Of a DNA stretch of 64,000 nt, positions 53,593 through 61,560 are shown in pieces. The DNA is from Spartobacteria bacterium. GTDB taxonomy: Bacteria > Verrucomicrobiota > Verrucomicrobiia > Chthoniobacterales > UBA10450. How positions within the stretch are numbered: the stretch's first letter is position 1; each line of letters opens with the position of its first letter. The stretch spans positions 496,219 through 560,218 of the forward strand of contig PLCN01000002.1 in the NCBI GenBank assembly GCA_003134785.1. The letters run 5' to 3'. Position numbers and translations under genes: made by a program. The notes below the pieces were generated by a model. That model saw nothing but the letters and a program-made list of their open reading frames with translations, did not search any database and was not told the origin of the DNA.

Positions 53593-53688
53593 AATCGCCT
53601 GCTAGATCAAAGCGAGAATGTGCCGGGCGTGAGTGCATCCCCAAAATTTTCCCTGCGCCGAGACAAAGAAAAGTGTAAGCCCGCATTC
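53593..53688 (-). pseudogene. Degraded copy of the radical SAM 3' region
   Basis: The plus-strand text CGCCTGCTAGATCAAAGCGAGAATG matches 49140-49164 near the radical SAM stop. ATCCCCAAAATTTTCCCTGCG and the following GACAAAGAAAAGTGTAAGC match about 49345-49390. The roughly 180 nt between these two parts of the intact gene are deleted. Together with the ABC fragment it marks a duplicated block whose middle has decayed. Confidence 0.65.
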
Positions 53689-55089
53689 GTGACAAAGAAG
53701 CTAAAATTGCTGTTCTCATTGGTGGTGTTGGTGGAGGCATTGCTTATTGCCTTCGCGCTTGTCCAGCGATACCCGACGTCTGGCGACGACTACTCCTACC
53801 TGTACCAAGCACAGCTCTTTGCCTCAGGAAAAATGTATGCGGAGAGTTCTTTCTACGACGAGGCCAATCCGCTCCACGAATGCGTCAGGACGAATTGCAT
53901 CACCGACAATCACGGCCGTCGATTCTCAAAGTACCCCCCGGGCGGGCCGGCTTTTCTCGCACTCGGCGCTCTGCTCGGAATGCCGTGGCTGATTAATCCG
54001 ATACTTGGTGCCCTCCTCGCGTTTCTCATTCTGCGATATGTGGAGCAGCAGATGGGCAAGGAGCTGGTAAGAGTCACTGGATTTTTGCTGACACTTTGTC
54101 TTTTCTTTTCTTACTACGCGGCTTCGCTTCGTCCTCACATTGCTACCGCGCTCTTTGTGTTCGCGGCCTTTGTCGCCTACGACGCTGCGCAGCGCCGCCC
54201 TGGGTCTTCGCGACTGCTGCTCTTCAGCGCGGGCGCTCTCCTTGGCTATTCGTCCCTGATCCGATACATCGATTGGGTTCCTTTGGCCGCCTGGATTGGA
54301 GTGAGGCTGCTACGTCGCAAGAGGTTCTCCGAGCTCATTCTCTTTGGTGTTGGGTTTGGGCTTCTGGCCAGTGGTAACCTTCTTTATGACACACTCCTTT
54401 CGGGCGATCCGCTTCAAACACCTACCGCATTAAACCATTCACCGGGCATGCACGATCGTCTCATGATTTCATGGATTGGAATCCTCAGAACCGTGTCGCG
54501 CCTCGTAAATCTTCTCTGGGTTTTCCCACCATTCGTCCTGCTGGTCGTTTTCTGGAAACGCTACCAGGCTCCACCCAAGGTAAGAATGTACCTCGCCTTA
54601 TTCTTAATGAACCTTGGGCTTTATTTTTTCTACCCAGCCTCCGGGGGCGGTCCCGGCCCGCGTTACCTCCTGGGTTACTTTCCATTCCTTCTTCTGGCTG
54701 TAGTCGATCTCTACAGATGGCTCGGGCGCGATGCTGGAGCTGGTTCGCGTCGCCTGTGGAACTATGCTCTCGCTCTCCAGATTATTGGCAGTGTCTCTTT
54801 TTTGGCGGTGCAAGGCTATTCCAGTTACTGCCAGCGAGACCTGGAACGGACAGCGGCACAAGCGGGAGATGGAAAAAAAATTTTCTTCCTTAAAACCGGC
54901 ACCTACCCTGACATTGATAACGTCTGCGATTTTACTCGAAACCCACCTGATATCTCGTCCGCCAGTAGCCTCTATTTCAACTGGTGCGGCCAGCCGGAGC
55001 GGGATGCGCTTCTAAAACAGCTTCCCGGTCGTGAGGTCTTCGTTTACGAATATCCGGCTCACCTATCTCGGGTAGCCGATAGTCGGTAA
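53689..55089 (+). CDS. GT39/GT-C-like multispanning glycosyltransferase
   Basis: About 466 aa from GTG 53689, chosen because the frame upstream (to ATG 53620) is antisense to a radical SAM remnant. Ten or so membrane segments. The first loop after helix 1 carries GDDYSYLYQAQLFASG and KYPPGGPAFLALG, typical of Asp-containing GT-C enzymes such as ArnT/PMT relatives. A C-terminal periplasmic part has several Cys. The base composition looks less GC-rich than that of its neighbours, hinting at transfer. Probably uses a polyprenyl-P-sugar, such as the product of the adjacent GT2 enzyme. Confidence 0.72.
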   Translation: MTKKLKLLFSLVVLVEALLIAFALVQRYPTSGDDYSYLYQAQLFASGKMYAESSFYDEANPLHECVRTNCITDNHGRRFSKYPPGGPAFLALGALLGMPWLINPILGALLAFLILRYVEQQMGKELVRVTGFLLTLCLFFSYYAASLRPHIATALFVFAAFVAYDAAQRRPGSSRLLLFSAGALLGYSSLIRYIDWVPLAAWIGVRLLRRKRFSELILFGVGFGLLASGNLLYDTLLSGDPLQTPTALNHSPGMHDRLMISWIGILRTVSRLVNLLWVFPPFVLLVVFWKRYQAPPKVRMYLALFLMNLGLYFFYPASGGGPGPRYLLGYFPFLLLAVVDLYRWLGRDAGAGSRRLWNYALALQIIGSVSFLAVQGYSSYCQRDLERTAAQAGDGKKIFFLKTGTYPDIDNVCDFTRNPPDISSASSLYFNWCGQPERDALLKQLPGREVFVYEYPAHLSRVADSR

Positions 55090-55170
55090 CTCCGCTCCCG
55101 CCGACAAGTTTACGATCGCCTCCGATCCCTTGCCGCGGATAACGTCCCGATAGGTAAAGCTGGTGCGATC

Positions 55171-55860
55171 TTACGGAAAAATACTATAGCGCAAAATCGC
55201 GTAGATCGCCCGGAACCCATCTTTCCAATTCACTTTTTTGCCTTCACGGTAGGTCCGTCCGCTATAGGAAATGCCTACTTCGTAAATGCGACATCGCGTC
55301 TTCGCGAGTTTCGCGGTGACTTCCGGTTCAAATCCGAAACCGTTCTCACGAAGCCGAAGGCTCTTCAGCAGCGGCGCACGGAACGCTTTATAGCCGGTTT
55401 CGATGTCAGTCAGGTTAAGGTTCGTAAACATGTTCGAGAGCAGCGTCAAAAACCTGTTGCCGACCATGTGCCAAAAATAGAGCACGCGATGCGCCTGACC
55501 ACCCATGAAGCGCGAACCGAAAACCGCGTCAGCCTTTCCGGAAAAAATCGGCTCGAGCAAGACCGGGTACTCACTCGGATTGTATTCCAGGTCGGCATCC
55601 TGCACCAGGATCACATCTCCAGTAGCCACGGCGAAGCCGGCGCGCAGAGCCGCGCCCTTACCGCAATTGTGTGGTTGATAGATGATTTGATCGGCCAACG
55701 ACGAGACTTTCTCTTTAAGAACTGCTGCGGTGCCATCGGTTGATCCGTCATCCACGACAACGATTTCAATATTCGCCAGTGGCGCCCCCCGCACCGTCCG
55801 CACGATATATTCGATAGTTCCCACTTCATTGAAACAAGGAATGACAACCGAAACTTTCAT
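55171..55860 (-). CDS. GT2 family, polyprenyl-phosphate mannose/glucose synthase-like
   Basis: 229 aa. GT-A fold with [17 protein letters not shown], the DDGSTDGT motif, the metal site in [13 protein letters not shown] and a WKDGF motif near the end. The length and absence of C-terminal membrane helices fit DPM1-type enzymes that make polyprenyl-phosphate sugars, the donors for the GT-C enzymes at 53689 and 31825 (inference). Convergent with the GT-C gene. Confidence 0.88.
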   Translation of the reverse strand: MKVSVVIPCFNEVGTIEYIVRTVRGAPLANIEIVVVDDGSTDGTAAVLKEKVSSLADQIIYQPHNCGKGAALRAGFAVATGDVILVQDADLEYNPSEYPVLLEPIFSGKADAVFGSRFMGGQAHRVLYFWHMVGNRFLTLLSNMFTNLNLTDIETGYKAFRAPLLKSLRLRENGFGFEPEVTAKLAKTRCRIYEVGISYSGRTYREGKKVNWKDGFRAIYAILRYSIFP

Positions 55861-56060
55861 AATCGCTCGTCTTGGAAAAATTCAACGCTCGGCATTTGCT
55901 TCTTCTTCACGCTGACCTCTGACTCCACCTTCCGCCTTTACTAATACCCCAAAGAGAGCTGCGCTCCATTCATGCACCCACCAGCGGCGAGGGAGACATG
56001 CCCCCGCGGGACGATTGTGATATCTTCGGCAAGCACATTTGTCGCGGGAGCAAGCCTGAA

Positions 56061-57305
56061 CTAGGCGCTAGAACCACGAAGAGTCTCTACTGGTGCGAGC
56101 TGCGCGGCGCGGCGGGCCGGGACGTAGCTGGCGATGAAGACCGCGATGATGGCGAGCACCGTCGCCAAGACGTAATGCCGCCAATTCCATGTCACTGGAA
56201 AATGGTTCGCGTAAATCAAGCCGCGGACTTCAATCGGAATCAGGGACACGCCCCAGGTGAAAAGCGCGCCGAAAAGGGAGCCGATGATCGAGCCCAGGAC
56301 GGCGATCATCGCGCCCTGCCACAGGAAAATGGCGCTGATGTCGCGGGCGCGATAACCCATCGAACGCAGGATGGCGATCTCTTTAATTTTCGACAGCACC
56401 GACATCGTGAGCACGTTGAAGATGCCGAAACCGGCCAGCAGAATAATCAGCGAGACGGTGATCGCGGCCGACATTCTCAAGGTGAGAAAAAGCTGAAGAT
56501 TGGCTTCCTCGCGATCCTGCCAGCTTTGCGACTCGTGCTGGAAGAGTGTTTCAAAGGTGCGCGAAAGCGCCGGCGCGCGATCCGGATCGCGCAATTTGTA
56601 AACGATCATGGAGGCGGGAAAAGGTTTGTGCAGCAACGTCTGAGCGACCCGCACATGAGAATAAACACGGCCGATATCGACTACGCCCACGCCGCTACGC
56701 GCGATCGCGGCGACGGTAAATCGGCGATATTCTCCGCCCGGCGAAAGTAACTGGATCGCGTCGCCGACCGTTACCTCGAGCAGGTCCGCCAGGCGCGAAC
56801 CGATAATGACGGAGTTCGAGTTATTCCGAAACTCGTCAAAGCTCCCGGCGATAAGCTGCTGGGCGAGATTGGTAGTCTGGAGATGAAAAGCGGGCTCGAT
56901 CCCGTAGAGATCGACGGTGGCATTCTCGAAACCCGCTCGCGCGCTGAGGGTGCCGCGGAGGACAGGCGAACAGGCAGCCACGTCCGGGAATTGCCGGCTG
57001 ATGCGCATGATTTCACGGGCGTTCGTTATTCCGCCGAGATAATGGCGGCGTGGTTTTCCCTCGGTGGTGACCGAGTTTTTTGGCGGAACCACCAGCTCGG
57101 TGGCGCGAGATTCGAAACGCGAACGCAGGACCAGCGCGCCGTTGCTGCCGAGGGTGGAGTCGATAAAATTCCGGGCGAACCCTTGTGTCTGCGCCTGCGT
57201 GCAAATGAAAATCGCGACGCCAAAAACCACACCGCCGAGACTCAGGATAAATGCGCGCTTACGATGGCCCAGGAAACGAATCGCGATGTAAAGCGGCGGC
57301 GTCAC
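56061..57305 (-). CDS. ABC transporter permease (FtsX/LolE/MacB type)
   Basis: 414 aa. Four membrane helices in the LolE/MacB layout: one near the N-terminus (AFILSLGGVVFGVAIFI), a large periplasmic domain (about 40-270), then three at the C-terminus including FGIFNVLTMSVLSKIKEIAILRSMGY and the final VPARRAAQLAPVETLRG. It would work with a LolD-type ATPase and the adjoining adaptor and outer-membrane factors as a tripartite exporter. The start is GTG 57305, overlapping the HlyD-like stop by 4 nt. No ATPase is in the operon. Confidence 0.9.
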   Translation of the reverse strand: MTPPLYIAIRFLGHRKRAFILSLGGVVFGVAIFICTQAQTQGFARNFIDSTLGSNGALVLRSRFESRATELVVPPKNSVTTEGKPRRHYLGGITNAREIMRISRQFPDVAACSPVLRGTLSARAGFENATVDLYGIEPAFHLQTTNLAQQLIAGSFDEFRNNSNSVIIGSRLADLLEVTVGDAIQLLSPGGEYRRFTVAAIARSGVGVVDIGRVYSHVRVAQTLLHKPFPASMIVYKLRDPDRAPALSRTFETLFQHESQSWQDREEANLQLFLTLRMSAAITVSLIILLAGFGIFNVLTMSVLSKIKEIAILRSMGYRARDISAIFLWQGAMIAVLGSIIGSLFGALFTWGVSLIPIEVRGLIYANHFPVTWNWRHYVLATVLAIIAVFIASYVPARRAAQLAPVETLRGSSA

Positions 57306-58468
57306 CGAGCGTCTCTTGGCGGCGCGATCTTGGCGACTCGCTGTCTAACGAGTTTTCCCGGCCGCAGTTGATCTTGATCGGAAAGAATGGCGCGTTCGCC
57401 TTCCGAAAGGCCATCGATGATTTCAGAATAATCGAGCGTCCGGTAACCGATCTTCACCGTTCGGGCCTGCACCACGCTGCGCTTCACGATGAGCACCTGA
57501 TCGACCATGATCGCGCGCGTCGGGAGCACGAGGACGTTTTCGTGCGTGCCGGTGATGATGTTCATCTCGCCGGTCATCCCTGCCATCAAGTTCTCCGGCG
57601 GATTCTCCAAATCCAAAACGACGGTATAGCGCTGCGTCTCGGGATCTGCCGCCGGCTGGATGGCCGAGACTCTCGCGTTGAATTGCCGGGTCCGAAACGC
57701 GTAGACCTGCAAAACGGCTTCCATGCCGACCTTCACTTCGCCTACGTCTTCCTCGTCCACTTCGCCGCGCACGTAATTCTTGCGCGATGAAATCGTGAAG
57801 AGTTCGGCCCGCTCGGCCACCAGTTCGCCCTCAATGGTCTTGATCGCGGTGAGCAATCCGTCCATGGGCGAACGGATCTCGGAATTTTTCATCTGCGCTT
57901 CGAGCTTTTTGCAAGTGTCGTCGAGCATGGCGAGATTGCGATCCCGCTCGATTCGTTCGCTTTCGAGCAGACCGCGCAAGCGTTTCACTTCGCTCCTGGC
58001 TTTTTCGTATTCGACGGCGGGGACGTTGCTGAGCGCGGTCAATTTTTCGAGGCGGCCCAAATTGTCTTCGGCCACTTTGAGCTGCTCGGCCGAGGGCAGG
58101 GGGAGGTCGGCGCGTTGCGTCGCGGCCTGGAGATCGGCGCGCGCCTGCTTCAACTGCCGCGCCGTGCTTTCATCAGCAATCGTGGCGAGCAATTCGCCTT
58201 TCTCGACCGTCTTGCCAATCGCGCCGCGACCTGCGGACAAATTTTCGGCCAGTTGGATGAACCCGGCATTTTGCGCGCGAACCGGAACCAACAGAGTCGG
58301 CTCGATGCGGACCGTTCCGTAAACCGCCGAGATAGCGGTTCCCCGCCGCACGATCGCGATCTCCGCCACTGGCAAGGTAAGAAAATAAATGCAGCCGGCG
58401 ACCAGCAACAACGCGGCGACGGCAATCCAAACGAGCTTCTTCGGCGGAGAAAACTTCAAGTGCTGCAA
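57302..58468 (-). CDS. HlyD/MacA-type periplasmic adaptor
   Basis: 388 aa. N-terminal membrane anchor (about 12-30), lipoyl half-motifs around residues 60-100 and 205-235, a coiled-coil hairpin between them (QARADLQAATQRADL through ESERIERDRNLAMLDD), then beta-barrel and membrane-proximal domains with NLMAGMTGEMNI. It bridges the permease at 56061 to a TolC protein. The start appears to be TTG 58468, directly after the TolC stop. Confidence 0.9.
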   Translation of the reverse strand: MQHLKFSPPKKLVWIAVAALLLVAGCIYFLTLPVAEIAIVRRGTAISAVYGTVRIEPTLLVPVRAQNAGFIQLAENLSAGRGAIGKTVEKGELLATIADESTARQLKQARADLQAATQRADLPLPSAEQLKVAEDNLGRLEKLTALSNVPAVEYEKARSEVKRLRGLLESERIERDRNLAMLDDTCKKLEAQMKNSEIRSPMDGLLTAIKTIEGELVAERAELFTISSRKNYVRGEVDEEDVGEVKVGMEAVLQVYAFRTRQFNARVSAIQPAADPETQRYTVVLDLENPPENLMAGMTGEMNIITGTHENVLVLPTRAIMVDQVLIVKRSVVQARTVKIGYRTLDYSEIIDGLSEGERAILSDQDQLRPGKLVRQRVAKIAPPRDAR

Positions 58469-59959
58469 CTAATGCAACTTTCCGGCGGTGTCCCCGGAAA
58501 ATTGAAAGTAGCGGCCGGTGGCGCGGTCCCATTCGGCCCGGGCCACATTTTGTTGAAACGCCGCGGACAAAAGCGCGCTTTTGGTTTCGAGGAAGCTGCT
58601 TTCCGCCGTCCGGAATTCCAATTGCGACGAAAGCCCCTCCGCCAGCGTTCGCTGAACGACGGTCACGTTCTGATCGGCGCTGGTGACCGCCGCGTTCAAC
58701 GATTTCCAGCGCCCTTCGATCGCGTGGAAATTATTGTGAATGCGTTTCAGCTCGAGCGCGACGTTCGTTTCCAGTTGGCGAAGCGAGATTTCATTCATCT
58801 CGCGGATCGCGCGCGCGCGTGCCACCTGGCCGCCGACTTTGCCGTTATCAATGACTCGCCAGGTGTAGGAAACGCCCGCCGTCGCGTCGGAAGAAATAAT
58901 GTCATCCGATCGGCGCGAGCTGCCTCCATTTGCACTTTGAATTGTAACGGGAATGTAGGTGCCCGTCATCGTCGCATCCAACGCGGGATAATAGGCGGCC
59001 TGCATGATTTTCTGATCTTCCGCGGCCGCCCGGACAAGGGTGCGAGCGAGCTTTAAGTCCGCGCGATCTTCCAGCGCCTCCGCGGTTTCCGATTCGAGAT
59101 TGTGATTCGCGGCCTCGAACGTCAGCTCTCCCTCCGGCCTAACGACTTCCGCCGCCGCCCCGAGATCGCTTCCCATGCACATCGCCAGAGTGAGGACCGC
59201 GCCTTGATAACCACGGCGCATTTCTTCGATCCGCGGATTGAGTTCGCGCTCGAGCAATTGGGCGCTCGTCATCGCCCCACGATCTGCCTGGCCAGCCTGA
59301 TAGCGGTCGGCCTGAGTAGTGACGTTTTCGGTGAGGCGTTGCTGTTGCGCCTCTCCAAGCTCACGGAGCGAGTCATCGAAGAGCGCGGTATAAAATGCGA
59401 TCCGCGCTGTATGCAATTGCTCGACGACCGCCACGTTCAATCGCTGCTTGGCGAGCAGGACCTCGATGTCGCCGCGCCGACGCGATGGCGGAACGGCGGC
59501 GTCGAAGAGCGGCTGCGTAAAAAACCCGCGGCCGAATCCAAACGGCTGTGTATCTGCCTGGCCGGCGCGCTTTCCGCCCTGGATTCCAACGATGCCTTGA
59601 ATCCTCACATCGGGGAGGCCGTTCGAGCGCAAGACGAGGCGGCGGCCCGCAGCCTGTTCGAGCGCAATCTTGGCCTGGAGAATTTCCGGATTTTTCTCGA
59701 GCGTTCGCGCGAGCGCGGCGTCGAGCGTGATGGCATTCGCGCTCGCGATGCTGGCGACGATCAAAATGATAGAGAGGATTACCAAATGCGCGGTAGGCGT
59801 CTTCTGTAGCCGCTTCGCTGTGCGAAGCGTGGGAATGACGCGATGCCCGGAGATGGCGCGCAACCCCGCGCCGCCCACCCGCCTCCGCCTTGCTTCGGCG
59901 TGGCAAGCAGGGCGGCTACAGGTGCTGAATTCACGATTGAGCGTAAAGGTCGCCTTCAT
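58469..59959 (-). CDS. TolC-family outer-membrane factor, copy 1
   Basis: 496 aa as an open frame. The TolC fold is seen from about residue 78 on (ITLDAALARTLEKNPEILQAKIAL, and a second half around LSRQLETN-type helices). The signal peptide is HLVILSIILIVASIASANA at about 58-76. The first 55 residues (after MKATFTLNREF) are encoded by a palindromic element, 59804-59921, and are unlike a normal leader. ATG 59959 overlaps the previous TolC stop by 4 nt. Either the element has inserted between the old start and the signal peptide, or translation starts later, for example at a TTG before VILSIIL. Confidence 0.85.
   Translation of the reverse strand: MKATFTLNREFSTCSRPACHAEARRRRVGGAGLRAISGHRVIPTLRTAKRLQKTPTAHLVILSIILIVASIASANAITLDAALARTLEKNPEILQAKIALEQAAGRRLVLRSNGLPDVRIQGIVGIQGGKRAGQADTQPFGFGRGFFTQPLFDAAVPPSRRRGDIEVLLAKQRLNVAVVEQLHTARIAFYTALFDDSLRELGEAQQQRLTENVTTQADRYQAGQADRGAMTSAQLLERELNPRIEEMRRGYQGAVLTLAMCMGSDLGAAAEVVRPEGELTFEAANHNLESETAEALEDRADLKLARTLVRAAAEDQKIMQAAYYPALDATMTGTYIPVTIQSANGGSSRRSDDIISSDATAGVSYTWRVIDNGKVGGQVARARAIREMNEISLRQLETNVALELKRIHNNFHAIEGRWKSLNAAVTSADQNVTVVQRTLAEGLSSQLEFRTAESSFLETKSALLSAAFQQNVARAEWDRATGRYFQFSGDTAGKLH
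59804..59921. repeat. 118-bp element with CTGTAGCCGC / GCGGCTACAG inverted ends
   Basis: Ends are 10-bp perfect inverted repeats (59804-59813 and 59912-59921). Its first 26 nt equal those of the element at 43859. Internal hairpin CTTCGC-TGT-GCGAAG, then Gly/Arg-coding GC-rich sequence. Too small for a transposase; it looks like a MITE- or REP-type element mobilised in trans. It lies in frame within the TolC copy 1 open frame. Confidence 0.75.
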
Positions 59960-61338
59960 CTACCGCTCCCCAAAGTTGAAGGCGGCGCGGCTACTTCGAG
60001 GATCGGTTTTCCCGAGGATGGACCTTCCGCAATTTTCGAGGCAAATCCGAGCGTCTCCGGTTCTCGCGCGGTGGCCCGGGCCAGCCGCGCGAGCGCGACG
60101 TTGTGAAGATAGATCGCGCCCAAGCGCGTCGTGCGAGTGCGGGTCACGTCCGAGGCGGCTTGGAGAATATCCAGCTGCGTCCCCAAGCCGGCGCTCAGAT
60201 TTCCTTTCGCGATCTCGAGTGATTCATCGGCGTTTTGCACATTGCGCGTTTCCGAAAGCAGAACGCGATCCGATTGCTGGAGATCGAGAAACGCCCCCCG
60301 CACATCCGAGTTCACGGAACGCCGCGCCGCCTCCAACGCAAGAACGGCTGCATCGCGTCGCGCGCGGGTGGCCTGGAGGCGACCCTTGGTCGCGAATCCA
60401 TCGAAGATGTGCCAGGCGGCGTTTATGCCCACGATGTAACCGTGGTTGAATTCCGGCCCGACCAGCGGGTCTCGCTCGCTGTAGAATTCGTAGCCGGTAA
60501 AAGCTTCCACGCGGGGGCGCATCTCGCTCCGATCGAGAATCAATTGCCGGTTCTCGATTTCCACATCGATCTCCCGCGCTCGGATTTCCGGCCGGGTCAC
60601 ATCCGCGTAGGCAAGGCATTCATTCAAATCCGGATGGCGCGGATGATATTGCAACTGCCCGGCCGCCTCGAATCGCGAGGTCGCTTTGGAACGCACATCG
60701 ACGCCCATCAGCTCGCTCACTCTCAAATAGGAATTTTGAAGCCGCGTTTGCGCGTCAATCAGCTCGGGCTGTTCGTTCGCGAGCGCGACCTCGGCCCGGC
60801 TCACATTCAATGCGCCCACTAATCCGGCCGTCATCCGTTCTCGTTGCGTCTTGAGTTCCTCCTCGAAAACGCCGACCGATTGTTCCCGCACCTGAATCTT
60901 CGCGCGGTTCAGCAGAAGCTCGTAAAAGGCGACCCGCACATCCATGGTGACGCGATTCACGAGCGCTTGATATTCGAGCGACCGCTTCTCCTCGATCAAT
61001 CGCGCGATCGCGAGTTGGCTGGAGACCGCACCGCCGGTGTAAAGATTCTGCACCACGCGTACCGAGGCGTCATAATCCTCGGGACGCAGGCGTGACGCTT
61101 CCTGGCTTTCCCTCTTGCGCGCCAACCCGGTGGAGACAACCGACGGAAGAAAACCGGAGCGCGCCTCGATGACGGTGCCGCGGGCTGCTTCCAGTTGCTT
61201 CGCCGCGATTTGGATTTCCGTGTTCTGCTTCTTGGCCACCGCCACCGCTTCTTCCACCGTGTAAGCCGGCACGGCAGAGTTAGCCCTCATCACCAATGCC
61301 AGCAGCACAAAAAAGGCGATCCAGACACTGCGGCGCAT
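59956..61338 (-). CDS. TolC-family outer-membrane factor, copy 2
   Basis: 460 aa from ATG 61338, chosen for its signal peptide (MRRSVWIAFFVLLALVMRANS) and the AGGA ribosome-binding site just upstream; a frame extension to 61392 is unlikely. The typical two-repeat TolC architecture has YTVEEAVAVAKKQN at the start of the mature part, and NLYTGGAVSSQLAIAR and HIFDGFATKGRLQATRA at equivalent places in each half. It heads the exporter operon (TolC, TolC, adaptor, permease) and is divergent from inositol-phosphate synthase. Confidence 0.9.
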   Translation of the reverse strand: MRRSVWIAFFVLLALVMRANSAVPAYTVEEAVAVAKKQNTEIQIAAKQLEAARGTVIEARSGFLPSVVSTGLARKRESQEASRLRPEDYDASVRVVQNLYTGGAVSSQLAIARLIEEKRSLEYQALVNRVTMDVRVAFYELLLNRAKIQVREQSVGVFEEELKTQRERMTAGLVGALNVSRAEVALANEQPELIDAQTRLQNSYLRVSELMGVDVRSKATSRFEAAGQLQYHPRHPDLNECLAYADVTRPEIRAREIDVEIENRQLILDRSEMRPRVEAFTGYEFYSERDPLVGPEFNHGYIVGINAAWHIFDGFATKGRLQATRARRDAAVLALEAARRSVNSDVRGAFLDLQQSDRVLLSETRNVQNADESLEIAKGNLSAGLGTQLDILQAASDVTRTRTTRLGAIYLHNVALARLARATAREPETLGFASKIAEGPSSGKPILEVAAPPSTLGSGR

Positions 61339-61560
61339 CCGTCCTATCTGCGGGTCGGCCCCTTGTTTTTCAATCAAAATCCCCCGTGGCACGAGGGCAT
61401 TATATCAGATGAAGCCACTTGCGCGCGTTCGAGTGCGGGTTTCAGCGTCCGCCAACTCCTTGCGAGCCGCGATTGCATCGCCTCACATTTGCTTTATGAT
61501 GGGCAACTTTGCGCCTTGCTCGGAGCGAGGGGCTGCGTCTATCCTTGGAATTTTCCTGCA

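Larger units (their letters stand above)
534..59145. other. Over-represented 9-mer TCGTTAGGC / GCCTAACGA, 14 copies
   Basis: Plus-strand TCGTTAGGC begins at 534, 3070, 32159, 35263, 43631, 49835 and 51602; reverse complement GCCTAACGA begins at 10428, 10544, 19412, 24811, 36600, 45290 and 59137. CCGTTAGGC at 41141 and GCCTAACGT at 12977 share the inner 8-mer. The base before the motif is G or C in 12 of 14. Copies occur in different reading frames and between genes, with no strand preference. Chance at this base composition would give about 0.5 copies. Confidence 0.75.

Noticed and set aside
61195-61560. Upstream extension of ino1
   Set aside because: It would run over the start of the divergent TolC gene, and family members start at the Rossmann strand.
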